This document shows, piece after piece, positions 48,350-59,788 of a stretch of DNA of 64,000 nucleotides. The translations under genes were made by a program, and so were the position numbers. The notes below the pieces were generated by a model. That model was given only the letters and a program-made list of their open reading frames with translations, did no database searches and had not been told where the DNA came from. Source of the stretch: Lophium mytilinum (lineage: Eukaryota; Ascomycota; Dothideomycetes; Mytilinidiales; Mytilinidiaceae); assembly GCA_010093605.1 (NCBI GenBank), contig MU004196.1, positions 212,255 through 276,254 of the forward strand. Reading direction: 5' to 3'. The first letter of the stretch is position 1. Each line of letters starts with the position of its first letter.

Positions 48350-49550
48350 GCCAATACAACATCTCCCGGCGCATTGGTTAAGGTAGATGCAATGGCGGAG
48401 CTTATTACGGAGTCGGTAGGAGTGATAGTAGCAGTAGTAGTGTGATACCCGTGCATGTATTTACCAGTTTGCATGCACGACATTCAGACCGAGACAGCAG
48501 GAACACGGCTAGCGCAGGTGCTGGGGAAATTTTTGTTCTTATTCCAATTGAAGGGGGTTAAGCTTCTTTTGCTACTGGCTGCACCTTTTAGTCTCCCTTT
48601 TGTTCGTACGATTAGTGTTAGGATGGCTCATCGAGGCAGGCTGGTTTGCTGAGATGGGCTGTAGAGAGTCTTAATATCTAAAATAGGATTATTGGTTCTT
48701 TTGATGCGTATTCATATTTGAAAGTGACTGAGGATTGGTAGAAACTCCCTGGTGTCGTGTCACATCGTGATACGATATGCACGACATATGGTATGTCAAG
48801 TGATAACTCGCGACTCCATTATTTGCTGAGTAACTGACTGACTCCTGGATACACCTTACAGGAGCTGCCGTTTATTTAGTATAAATGCATATTCATGTGC
48901 CCTGACTGGCTCGGAAGCTACTCCCCGAGGCCCGAATGTTTTCGGAGGACTTTTAATACCCCCGGAATCCGAAACAAACCTGAACTTCACCACGCACCTT
49001 TCATGAAGAACTGAGTAGCTGAGAACAAAAGTGCCTTGAAAGACTTGCATCTCATCTGAGGTTTGAGATATGTTCGGTCTACGTACTAAACGAGCCTGCG
49101 ATCTTGAACACACTTTCAGAACTACCTGGGTATCAAAGGGGCCATAGGTGGTTTCCGAGTGACTCACGCTAGAGCTCGGATAAACCGACGACGACTCATC
49201 CCGATACGGCCACAACACCCCTTACAGGAGGTCAATTCACGGGGAAATCAACGTTGATTTGCTCCGGAGAGCATATGCTAATCCAATTAACTATTTCCAA
49301 AGCCTCTCCGACCATCGGCCACTGTCTTACATCTGTTTAGTTGTAGCTACATCGAGGGCCTTGTGTTGTTAATCAGGGCCATGATTTCTTGCCCTGCTAA
49401 TTCTGAATCAGTACTGTATAGCTTCATGAAGCTTAGCCGCCGAATACCGGAAGGAGGGTGGCAAGTGGGTCGTGCTATCAGTGTTCTAAAGTTAATTGTG
49501 AATGAGTCGTCTGCTCCAGCCCACTGACATTCCCTTTTCCCACCATCACC
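48350..49550. other. Intergenic region
   Basis: About 1.2 kb. A 120-codon reverse frame at 48856..49218 has no recognisable domain. No RNA gene or repeat was found. Confidence 0.45.
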
Positions 49551-51735
49551 ATGAAACGATTGATTCCTTCGAGCAGAATCTCAAGGTCGATTTCGACCAG
49601 TCTTCCGGCTAGGGCTTCGTTAGCAACTGCTCAAGCAACTACACCCAATGCTCCGCCAGCTATCCCTACATACATCGGCGGAGCGCAAACCAAAGAGTCA
49701 GTGTATCCTAAAAAGACTCATGAGACAGGTACTGACCGGCTTTCAGAGGCAGACCGGTCAATGCCAAGTCCAACGAGCTTTCGAATCTCCCCCAATGGCA
49801 AGATCATGCCGCGACACGGCTTTCTCAAGCATCACCGCCCCTGCGGCTAGAAACAAGATTCGTCGGCTGCAATACTGCTCAAATATTACACGACGTGATG
49901 ATCGAGAATGGCGTCGAACAGATATGTAAGCTATCTATCTAGTCTTCATTACAGCCTACCTACTAACATGTACTCAAGTTGGCTTCCCTGGGGACCTTGT
50001 ATATCCCCGAGGCCACGATGCATTCGAAGCTCTTAATGACTCCACCCATATCGAAGCCGTCTCCCCCAAGCACGAGCAAGGCGCCGGGCATATGGCCGAA
50101 GGTTACGCACGCGCTTCAGGGAAAGCTGGCGTCGTTATAATCACCTCTGGGCCAGGCGTCACTAACATGATTACGCCCATGCAAGATGCTGCATGCGATG
50201 GCACACCCATGGTCGTGTTCTGCCGACAAGCACCCTCTGGAACGTATGCGTCCGAGCAAACCGACGTCTTGGGTATCACGAAGTCTTGCACGAAATGGAA
50301 CATACGCGTCAACTCGATCTGGGAGCTCCCACAAACCATCAACGAAGCCTTTCAGGTCGCTGTCAGTGGCCGCCCCGGGCCCGTCCTCGTCGAGATCCCG
50401 AACTCAGTATCTGCGGACGTACTCACACATGCAGTACCGAATGCTATCAGCAAGCCCTTCTCGAGACGCTTGCACGCTGCAACATTCAATGCGCTCACGG
50501 CTTCCAACTTTTCCCTCACTAAAGCCCTAGACCGCGTCGCGCACCTCGTCAACATCTCAAAGAAGCCCATTCTCTACGTAGGCCAAGGCATGCTTGCTCA
50601 CCCCTTCGGCTTCGACATCCTCAAGGAATTCGCCGACAAAGCCTCGATCCCCGTAACGACCTCCCTCCAAGGGCTCGGTGCCTTCGACGAGCTCGACCCC
50701 AAAGCCCTCCACATGCTCGGCCTCCACGGCTCCGGCTACGCCAACATGGCCATGCAAGAAGCCGACCTAATAATCGCCCTCGGCGCACGCTTCGACGACC
50801 GCGTGACAGGGAACATCCCCAAATTCGCGCCTACCGCCCTCACCGCCGCGAAAAGGGGGCTCGGTGGCATCGTGCACTTCGACATCGCGCCCAAGAACAT
50901 CAACAAAGTCGTCCAAGCCACCGAAGCCGTGCTCGGCGACTGCGCCGCGAACCTCGCCGCCCTGATCCCGCGCATCAAAAGCGTCCCAGACCGCCCAGCC
51001 TGGCTCTCCCAGATCCAATCTTGGAAGAAGCGCTTCCCCTTCAACGCCTACAGCCGCACCCGCACCCCCGGCGTCATCCAAGCCCAAGCCGTCATCGAGA
51101 AACTCTCCGACCTAACCGCCCACATGAAAGACAAAACCGTAATCACCACGGGCGTCGGCCAGCACCAAATGTTCGCCGCCCAGCACTTCCGCTGGCGCCA
51201 CCCACGCACCCTCATCACCTCCGGCGGCCTAGGCACGATGGGCTACGGCCTCCCTGCCGCCATCGGCGCCAAACTCGCGCGACCCGACGCCCTCGTCGTC
51301 GACATCGACGGCGACGCGAGCTTCAACATGTCAGTCACCGAGCTCTCAACCGCAGCGCGCAACGGCATCGCCGTGAAAGTGCTGCTCTGCAACAACGACG
51401 AGATGGGCATGGTGATGGATCTGCAGCGGCTGTACTACAACGGCCGGTTTGGGCATACGAAGCAGCGGAATCCGGATTACGTGAAGGCGAGCGAGGCGTT
51501 TGGCGTGCAGGCGGATAGGTGTAGGAGGCCGGAGGAGGTGGAGGAGAAGCTGCGGTGGCTGATTGAGTGTGAGGGCCCGGCGGTGCTGGAGGTGGTGGTG
51601 GAGAAGAATAGTCCGGTGTGGCCGGTTGTGCCGGCGGGGAAGGGGTTGCATGAGTTTGTGACGTATCCGGAGGTTGTGGAGGAGGGGGGTGGGGATGGGA
51701 AGGCGAAGGATGCTTATGATGTCTTGGAGGGATGA
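49551..51735 (+). CDS. Acetolactate synthase-like catalytic subunit (divergent ILV2 paralogue)
   Basis: ThDP enzyme of branched-chain amino acid synthesis type, expected in mitochondria. Three exons, 49551..49696, 49747..49925 and 49979..51735, giving 693 aa. A Ser/Arg-rich presequence comes first, then QILHDVMIENGVEQIFGFPG, the ThDP glutamate block SPKHEQGAGHMAEGYARASG, SGPGVTNMITPMQDA, SGRPGPVLVEIP, and the ThDP motif GDGDASFN. It departs from standard Ilv2: PGDLVYPRG replaces PGGAILPV, the VPTSAIGSDAF loop is shortened (RQAPSGTYAS), and the region around residue 590 reads VMDLQRLYY where Ilv2 has VTQWQSLFY, so the herbicide-binding Trp is Leu and the nearby Phe is Tyr. I infer a paralogue, since another, canonical copy would normally exist. 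The last 400 bases show codon use shifted toward GG-rich codons. Confidence 0.85.
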
Positions 51736-53020
51736 GGTGGGTTGGGTTGGGGGCGTCTAGGTTGTAAAAGTTTACGGTATATCATGAGTCTTGGTAGGTG
51801 GTAGGATTGTTTCGTGGAACAGTTGAGTGATATCAATATTGAAGGGAAAGGCCATAGTACTGCTGGTACTCACACAATTGACCCTGTCTATTGGTTCAGA
51901 GTGAAAAGTCTCCTGAGCCCCTGTCTACACCGTCACGGGATTTATTACTAATCACGAGACCACTCCCATCCCTCGGCCCCTCGCTGGTATAAAACCTCAC
52001 CTCGCCCACTGCTCCAGCCTTCTTTCTCACAGGACCTCGTGTATGGGGATTTTGGGACACCTTGGCTGTTCAACTCTTGCAGACGAACGTATTATGAGCG
52101 CTGGGAGGGTGGTGGATCAAAATGTGCTCTGATGAAATGTGATGTTGGCTCAGTGGGAGGAGGAGAGTGGTGTGGTGGACTAAATCGATGAAGTGATGAT
52201 GGAGTTTATCTTTCTGGTATTGAGCTGGTAGAACGTAGAATGAGGCCTTATCGTTGAGCTCTATCAGCGTGGTCTGGCAGGGCGGGATAGCGACTCATAT
52301 AGATAGTGGTGGGCAGTATCGAACAGGGTCGCTTTAGCCACCACTCCATGAGATCCAGGACTCGAAGTTGTCGAAACCCACAATGCCATACTTGTCGAAG
52401 TCGGCGTTGTTTACACAGCCCCGGGCAGTCTCTCTCCATATCATCTTTGATGACCGCCTGTTGATCACCTCGCCGCATTGTACCGCTGCTCCATGGTCCA
52501 GTGTTGAGGACGCGGAGGATGGTTTATACTTAGTTCGCAAGACGAAGGCACGTGCTTAGCAAGCTGATCACGCGCTGCTGCTTATTAAGATTGGGCACGA
52601 GTATTTACAGAGGCAGGTCCCGCAGGAAAATGAGGTATACATATTTCCAGGAGGTTGGAAAAGTGATCTGAATCCCCTCGCTTACTACCGTGTGGGGTGC
52701 TACAGTGAGCTGTGAAGTCACTGAAGGACATGTAAGATCTTCAATCGTGTCATTTAGAGCAGTTTTAATTTGATATGGGATGACTGAGCTCGCTGCTGTC
52801 CCGGCTGCCGAGTGATTAAGAAAAAGGGGAAATATGGTGGAAACAACGGTGAAAAGGTGTATACGAATTCATGTGCGAGCACTATGCGCAGGTTTGATTA
52901 TGGCTTGAAGTGTCGACATGAAAGCGAAATCTTAAAACTCATCTACTTTTCGAACCGTGGTATATGCGAGTGCTCCGAGCAGACTCAGCTCTTTATTATA
53001 CGCCTCGCCGGGTGCAGCCT
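51736..53020. other. Intergenic region, convergent
   Basis: About 1.3 kb. A reverse-strand frame at 52334..52540 ends in ADFDKYGIVGFDNFESWISW, which looks slightly protein-like but is unrecognised and lacks any partner exon I can find. Otherwise nothing was seen. Confidence 0.4.
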
Positions 53021-53944
53021 CTAGTCCTTCTTCGCCTCCTCCTTGGTATCCCATTCCCCATCCACTATAGCGCTCCTGACCTTCTCATATGCCTTATCCA
53101 GATCATCGTTGACCACCACCTTGTCATGCGGCGCCTCTTCACTCACCGCAAACGCCATCTCTACCTTCGCCTGTTTCAACCTCTTCAAAACCGCCTCCTC
53201 CTTATCTGTTCCCCGCCCCCTCAATCGCGTCTCCAGTACCTCCAGGCTTGGCGGTTGCAGAAACAAAAACTTCGGCTTCGGGAAAAATGGATGGCTGGCC
53301 ACCTGCTTCACGCCCTCCATCTCGATATCCAGTATACACACCTTCCCTTCCTCCGCGATCTTCTGCACCGCCGCAATCGACGTGCCGTAGCTGTTCCCGC
53401 CGAACGTCGCGCTCTCCACAAAGCCACCTTTCTTAACCAGGTCGTCGAAGAACTCACGCGTTACGAAGTGGTAGTGTTCACCATCTTTTTCGCCCGCTCG
53501 CGGTGAACGTGTGGTGTGGGAAACGCTGAAGCCGAACTTGCCGTCGTACTCGGCGAAGAGACGCTTGAGGATTGTGGATTTGCCGGAGCCTGAGGGGCCG
53601 GATATGACGATGGGTTGGTGGGCGGCGAGGGCGGCGCGGTCGATCTGGGGAGGGGTGGTGGCATCCTTGGGATCGATGGGGGCCATGGCGAGAGGTATAG
53701 AAGAGCTGAAGGGCTTATGGAGGATGGAGGAGCTGATAGACACGCTGGAGCGGTGGAATGGCAAGGAAGTGGGAAGGGTGGTTGTAATAAGGATGTGGTC
53801 GAAGGCCCGCTTTAGCGGTGAGGGGTGGGTGAGGTAGCTCTGGGTTCGTACCGCGTATGGGGTATTTCGAGCTCTGAAAGAGGTTGAAATAGACGGGGAG
53901 AGACGCTTTTCGACTGCTTGGGCTTTGCGTAAACTCAATGGCAT
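53021..53944 (-). CDS. GUK1: Guanylate kinase
   Basis: Converts GMP to GDP with ATP; essential for nucleotide metabolism. Single exon of 307 aa from the ATG at 53944. The conserved enzyme starts around residue 100: VISGPSGSGKSTILKRL (P-loop), FSVSHTTRSPRAGEKDG (GMP binding), YHFVTREFF, GNSYGTS, CILDIEMEGVKQV and the lid region RLRGRGTDKEEAVLKRL. An internal ATG at 53686 (MAPIDPKDATTP) gives 221 aa, near the normal cytosolic size of about 190-200. The extra 86 residues are rich in Ser, Arg and hydrophobics, like a mitochondrial presequence. Either the internal start is the main one or both forms are made. It is divergent from the MIT-kinase gene. Confidence 0.93.
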   Translation of the reverse strand: MPLSLRKAQAVEKRLSPSISTSFRARNTPYAVRTQSYLTHPSPLKRAFDHILITTTLPTSLPFHRSSVSISSSILHKPFSSSIPLAMAPIDPKDATTPPQIDRAALAAHQPIVISGPSGSGKSTILKRLFAEYDGKFGFSVSHTTRSPRAGEKDGEHYHFVTREFFDDLVKKGGFVESATFGGNSYGTSIAAVQKIAEEGKVCILDIEMEGVKQVASHPFFPKPKFLFLQPPSLEVLETRLRGRGTDKEEAVLKRLKQAKVEMAFAVSEEAPHDKVVVNDDLDKAYEKVRSAIVDGEWDTKEEAKKD

Positions 53945-54562
53945 CGGTTGATTGCGTGGAAGTAGTCACAGTGTTTGGTTGTGAGTGGTACCGAGACTAT
54001 TTGGTGGGATGAGGTGCGGGCGCGGCCACGTGACCTTGACACCTCCGACGTCTATTCCTTCTTCCGCAGCTCTCATCTATATTTCTCCCTATCTATCTCC
54101 TTTGGCACAATCGAACTCATCTCACATCGACGTCATTCAAGGGATACAATACTTGAAAACTATTCTCAACGCCGACAACAGTCACATGGTTCATGGGAAT
54201 CTACTGCGTCTCGATGACCCATATGTATCGCAAGTTACAGAAAACATTTTTAATCATATACCCGCATTTAAGCTCTTTAAATTGCGAAATGGCCTCTATC
54301 ACACTTGCGATATAACAACGCTTATGATTTACACATGCCATATGTTTCGCGCTAGTTTGCTCAACCTTGCCATTGGTTTAGCAACATGCAGCTCAGCCTC
54401 AGCCTTGTCTTTGGCATTCCTCTTCACATCTTGCGTTTTTTCCTTCAAGCTGCCCTGGACTGAGTCTCCATTTAGTCTCTACCACAAAGACGGCCTTGAC
54501 GCACACACGAAAGAAAGCCAATGCTGCATCCCCCGCTCCCCCCTATTCCCTCCTCGGCCACA
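53945..54562. other. Divergent intergenic region
   Basis: About 620 bp between guanylate kinase and the MIT-kinase gene. A 193-codon forward frame (53985..54566) overlaps the next start codon and shows no domain, so I treat it as chance. It should contain both promoters. Confidence 0.45.
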
Positions 54563-56317
54563 ATGAGCGGGAACGAACCCTTGAAGCCGCAACTTTCGAG
54601 AGCACTCGCGTTGGCGAGTACTGCAGTCTTACAAGATAATGCACAGAATTTCGAAGGGGCCCTGGCGGCGTATGAGGAGTCGTGCAAGCTGTTGCAGGAC
54701 GTTATAAGGAGGAGTGCGGCCGCGGAGGATCGACGGAAGCTAGAACTAATTGTAAGGAGGTCGCGACGATTATATTGCATCACTGATCATAACTTGATAT
54801 AGCGCAAGACTTATACTACCCGCATAGAGGAATTACAACAGCATTTGGAAATCACCGAGGCAGTCACAATAACGTCTTCTAGAGATGACTGGCCTTTTAG
54901 TGGTACTGAGCCCAGCCCACCTTTGACTGGCACGAGCGTCGGAAGCGCGAAGACTCAAAGCATGGACCAATATATCAGCAGTCTAAAGGAAGCTAATCTC
55001 CATGCTCGACAACATGCCGAGGGAGGACGCGATGATAATCGCACTCCGAATGATAATCGCACTCCGAAACTAGAGGCTCCACGCCCTCTGACTTCGAAAT
55101 TTATTCCCGTCATAGAAGACCGATATGCAGGGCACAACACCTACGCCAACAGGGCGGAAGTACCATATAAACACCTGGAGGTTCTAGGCCGTGGGAACTA
55201 TGGCCTCGTCGACAAGGTCGAAAGAACATTACCACTCTCAGACTGGGACACGCCTGGAATATACGCAAGAAAAGTTATTCGCACTGGCTACTCCCGTGCC
55301 GCTAGACAGCAAGAGCGGATAATGTCAGAAATTAACATAGTTCGAAAACTAAGACACAGCCACGTCGTAGAATTGGTCGAGACCTATCAAGCTGGCCTTG
55401 AATTTGGCATTATCATGAGCCCAGCCGCTGAAATGGATCTGAAAGAGTTCCTCGCTCACGCTCACGAAGACGAGGCTATCGTGCACAGGACCGACAGTTG
55501 TCTGCTATCCTGGATAGACTGTATTGTTAGTGCGGTCTCTTACATCCATTACCAACGCGTACGCCACAAGGATCTCAAACCGGCCAACATCCTGGTGCGT
55601 GGGAAGGGAATCTTCATTACAGACTTTGGCATATCAAAAGATCTCATCGGCGAAACGACAGGGTCGGTGGGTGACCCTAGCGAACGATCACCGATGTACT
55701 GTGCACCGGAGAGCAACGTCGAAGGCGAGCGCCGAGGCCGCTCTGCGGACATGTTTTCTCTGGGATGCATTATCCTTGAGATGCTAACCGTCCTCATGGG
55801 AGAATCTTTGGGGAACTTCGAGGACTACCGCATCACCGACCATTCACGTGCTTACGCTGCCAACCACAAGAAGAACTATCTTTGGATGATCGAGCTCAAA
55901 AACAAATACCATATCAAGAACCCTAAGACATATCCATATATGTCTCATAGCGCCCGCATAAGCACGAAACTCGCGATAGTAGCAGCACTCCTTGACTTAG
56001 ACCCGGATGATCGACCCAGGGCGTCTGAACTGGACGGATACAACGGAGCCGGAGCGTGCGACGGAATTGCGTCGTGTTTCCCGTACCAGGATCGCGATGG
56101 CCTCGTGTCGTTTGAGAGCCTGAAGTGGCCATATTCCGCCTCCTTGGAGGACGACGAACTACCACAGACGGTCCGCGATAAGAGATGGCTTGACAGGCGT
56201 TATCTTACCCAACGACACGTAGTACTCAAGCATGTGGATCTAGATCCGCCCGTCACCATTAAAGAATTTTCGCCAGAAGAATGGTTGGAAAATTATAAAC
56301 ACCTTGACCCATCCTGA
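54563..56317 (+). CDS. MIT domain-containing protein kinase
   Basis: Two exons, 54563..54751 and 54803..56317, with a 51-nt intron, giving 567 aa. Residues 8-80 form a MIT (microtubule-interacting and trafficking) three-helix domain: LSRALALASTAVLQDNAQNF, then ALAAYEESCKLLQDVI and RKLELIRKTYTTRIEELQ. MIT domains bind ESCRT-III tails. A kinase domain at about 175-455 has GRGNYGLV, YARKVI, RHKDLKPANIL, TDFGIS, CAPE and DMFSLGCIILEML, so all catalytic residues are present. A short tandem duplication, DNRTPNDNRTP, lies near residue 145. The kinase closely resembles that of the fusion gene at 33.7-38.4 kb. A role linking kinase signalling to endosomal sorting is inferred. Confidence 0.85.
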
Positions 56318-56910
56318 ATGCTGCCATAAGATCGGCCCGCAACTCGTGCCTACGAGCTGCTGGTTTTACCACTAGATTAAGTCGTCTCGACCAGACGTCA
56401 GCTCTGGATTCCATCCCAGGACGGCACTTATATTCAAGGTTCCTGGTCTTATCTACACTTGCCCACAACCTTTTGAGGTCTTCTAGGCCATTATGCGAAG
56501 CTCCAAAGCGACCGTTTTGGGAAGCGTCACAGCGGGCCGGGCCAACCCCAACGACGTTGGACTGTTGTCGAGGAAGGACGAGTGAGATGGCTAGCCCGAG
56601 CCTTCGTGCCAAACCCACATACCACAACGGTACCGCAACTCACTTGACACTCACACCAGCTCATATCAGATCAGACCACGAAACTTCATGCCATTTACGA
56701 GCGATCCACAAATATGGCCAGCCCTTTCCTAACCACCCGCCCAACCAAAGCCGCTCTTAAACATGACTTCATGAAAGGCAGTGTATGAACCCATCCCAGT
56801 ATCCCTATCCTGGTTCCAATCCCAAATGCGCGCAGAAAACGACTGATGCTATGATACATTCCGATCTCGATGAAGCACCTTCAACGCGCTTCATAGACAA
56901 GATACTACTT
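56318..56910. other. Convergent intergenic region
   Basis: About 590 bp containing the facing 3' UTRs of the MIT-kinase and golgin genes. No other feature was seen. Confidence 0.45.
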
Positions 56911-59102
56911 CTACCCAAGCCCCAACCCTTTCGCGCCCCCATCCGGCGTTATGGGCGTCTTCAAATCTGCAGCTTTACTTCCTCTCCGTGAGCTAGCGCC
57001 AGGTACGCTTTCCTGCGCTGCTTCTTGCTCGAGGTAGCTCGACCACAGCTCGGCGAGCGTTTCTTTGCTGGTGGAGCTGTTGGCGGAAAGAAGGGTGTCG
57101 GTGGTAAGAGATGGGGTGGAGGGGGTGCGGCGGAAGGGCGAGAGGGGAATGCGGAGGGAGCCTGTCAATGAGGAAGCGCCGGGTCGGGCGAGACCGGCTT
57201 GTTCGCGTTGTTCTGAGGAGACTTGTTAGCCTACTTTGGGGTGCACGCGAGAAGCTGGGGAAAGGTACCATCTGTCCACTTCAAGAGAGCGGAGATGAGG
57301 TTTAGCGCCTCGAATTTCTTGGGGTCGGAGCGGTCTATAGCAAGGAAGTGTAGGAGGTAGTTTGTCACGATTTGCCTAGTCTGATGTGAGTGGGGAATTC
57401 TTGATAACGCATGGCCTGAGAGGTGTACCTATCGACGTTGTCCTCGGGTTTCCCCTTTTTCAACATCCGCAACGCTTTCGTGAGGTGATCGTTCAATGTG
57501 ACAGCTTCATGCCGAAGTTTTCCAATGAGGAGGTTCTTCTCCTTGACCTCCTTCTCAAAGGGCAATGCGCGCTCGAGCTCCTTTTGCGTGGTCTCAAGAG
57601 CTGTTCGTGACAGATCAGCGGCTGTTTCTGCGGCTTGTAGTTGCTTCCGGAGTTCGTCGAGTTGAGTTTGCGCTTGCTCAACCAGTTCTCTCCGTTCTGT
57701 TTTCCGGGCTGCGTATTTGAATTAGCCAAGACTTCGTGACATAAGGCCAAAAATAATATCCCACCATTTTGAACCTCCTGAAGCGCCCTCTGCAGCCCAT
57801 CCACGGTCAAACTCTGCGTATCCCGCTCACTAGACGCTTTCTCATAGGCCTCTCTTTGCGAGTTTAACTGCTCCTCTAGCTCTGTAACTCGATCACTAAG
57901 ACTCTCTCTTAATGATCTCTCATCCATAGCTAAGACTTCCCAATCCTGCATCGCCTGCTTAGCATTCTCAAACTCCTCTCGTGCGAAGGCTTCCCGCCCA
58001 ATCAGCTCGTCTCTCTCTTTGATCCAATTCTGCTGTGATAGACTCGCTCGGCTGCGTAAATTCGCAATCTCTGATGCTTGTGTTTCGGCCTCTGTGCGGA
58101 GGTCGTTGATATCTGAATTTAGCGTCAAATTCGCCTCTTGCATGGCTCTGTTCTCTGATTCCAGCTCCTCGATTTGGCCGCGGGCCTGTTCCAGCGATTC
58201 CTACGTCATGTCAGCAGTGCCAGCACTGTACCACCTCATATACGCCGAGACTCCGCACCACCCCCTTTCAACACCATCCTACGAATAAATGTGACCCACC
58301 TTATCCGACTGTAACCGTCCCTCCAGACTCCTCTTGATCCCATTGATCTTCCCTAACAGGTTCCGATATTGCTCTTCTGCATTTTCCCGTCCCTCATTAC
58401 TTTCATCCAACTGCTCCTTCAGCCCTCCAATCTCTTCCTCATGCTTTTCCTGTATACTCTCCAAACCTCGCCGTAGCTCGGCCACCTCCGCGCGTAAAGA
58501 ATCACGCTCTTGCGCCAGCGCCTCTAGCCTTGATTCCGTGTCCGCTGTCGGGGGAGATGAGGAGGATTGCTGCCGGCTGCGCGCCATAGCAGCGGCAACG
58601 GCATTGGAGATACCACTGGGAGGGGGACTTGTAGTGCCATTTGTGAGGGTGTGCGAGGGGGTGTCTGGTTCGGAGTCGGGGTCATGGTCGTGGTTATTTG
58701 GGGTCGGTTTCTACAAGGCCTTTAGCTGCTTCTTCTTTCCCATAGACTAGAGAGTATAGGGAAGGGTTTGTAGATAGAGCAAACACGCACACTTATTGTT
58801 TCCGCCTCTTCATCCTCCTCCTGTATCTCCGGCTCTGGTGTCTCGGGCACGCTGTTCCCATTCACGCTCTCCTCCACCTTCGCGCCCGCTCCACCACCTC
58901 CACCGCCGGCGCCCTTCTTCTTCTTGCTCTTCTTCTTGGATTTGGAACTCGGCACTGTCCACTCTTATCAGCATTGGTCTTTCAAGATCTCGATATAAGC
59001 TTCCGAGCCTTCCCCAGCCCTCCCTTGCCCGGTCTTAGAGTAAGAAGTGGCATACGTACCATGAGCATTCTCCACCAGATCCGCTGAGCCGGGGGCGGAC
59101 AT
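56911..59102 (-). CDS. RUD3: Golgin with GRIP/GRAB domain (Rud3-like)
   Basis: Coiled-coil tether of the cis-Golgi, recruited by Arf-family GTPases. Seven exons (reverse): 59060..59102, 58791..58954, 58300..58710, 57765..58200, 57429..57708, 57269..57375 and 56911..57212, giving 580 aa with all phases correct. After a Lys-rich patch (SSKSKKKSKKKKG) and a poly-Gly run, residues about 120-430 are heptad-patterned coiled coil (for example SLRAEVAELRRGLESIQEKH). The GRIP/GRAB-like domain follows: LTKALRMLKKGKPEDNVDRQ, then IVTNYLLHFLAI and FEALNLISALLKWTDEQR. The C-terminus is Ser/Pro-rich. Length is near that of fungal Rud3. The gene symbol rests on domain layout. Confidence 0.85.
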
Positions 59103-59788
59103 TGTGACTAGACTGATTCCAGACCGCGGGAGTTGATCGAGGGGTAAAGCTGTGGAACGCGTGGGGTAAGGTATGGGAAGCGTGGTGTTTAGTTAATTCA
59201 TTGGTACCCTCGACTTGGCGTCGTGGCCGTTAATCTCAGACGGGGATCATGACGGAAGCTACGCAGCGGTACCAAATGTACCCAGGCTCAAAATCAACCA
59301 CTCAGGAGCATGCATATATTTGCAAAGCCCAAAGGGTTAAGAGCTGTTCTGGACCGATCTGATTATTTAGAGATAGCGGAGTTGTACCCCACCAATGGCG
59401 GTTGATTTGGAATACTTCGAGTACTGGAACTGAAACCCCTCATCCTTCGACCCGATGCGGGAACTAATGCACTTGAGCACCATCATCTGGCTCCCGCTGA
59501 AGCTATTTGCGGGGTAGTTTGTAGCCAATACTGTCAACCGATTATACTCCTAGGCGTTTCATAGGTTGCGGAGTGTCTTTGTTCATGTCTACGGCCAGAT
59601 GGAGGGTCCAAATAAAGTTATGAAGCTCTATAGTAGCCAGACCCCTCATGGTGTAGACGTCATCATGGATAGATATATAATTTACAATTGGCGATTCCAC
59701 TCATTTAATTGCAATATCGATGTCTTCATTCTTGACAGTAAACTCTGAATTCTCCCTCTCATCCAACCCTCCTGCACCATACACCGCC
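59103..59788. other. Divergent intergenic region
   Basis: About 690 bp between the golgin and catalase-fold genes, containing both promoters. An AT-rich stretch lies at 59640-59720. No gene was found. Confidence 0.45.

Noticed and set aside
52334-52540. Short protein-like reverse frame
   Set aside because: Only 68 codons, no known domain and no partner exons. Left as intergenic.
53985-54566. 193-codon forward frame upstream of the MIT-kinase gene
   Set aside because: It overlaps the start of the MIT-kinase and fills the divergent promoter. No recognisable domain.
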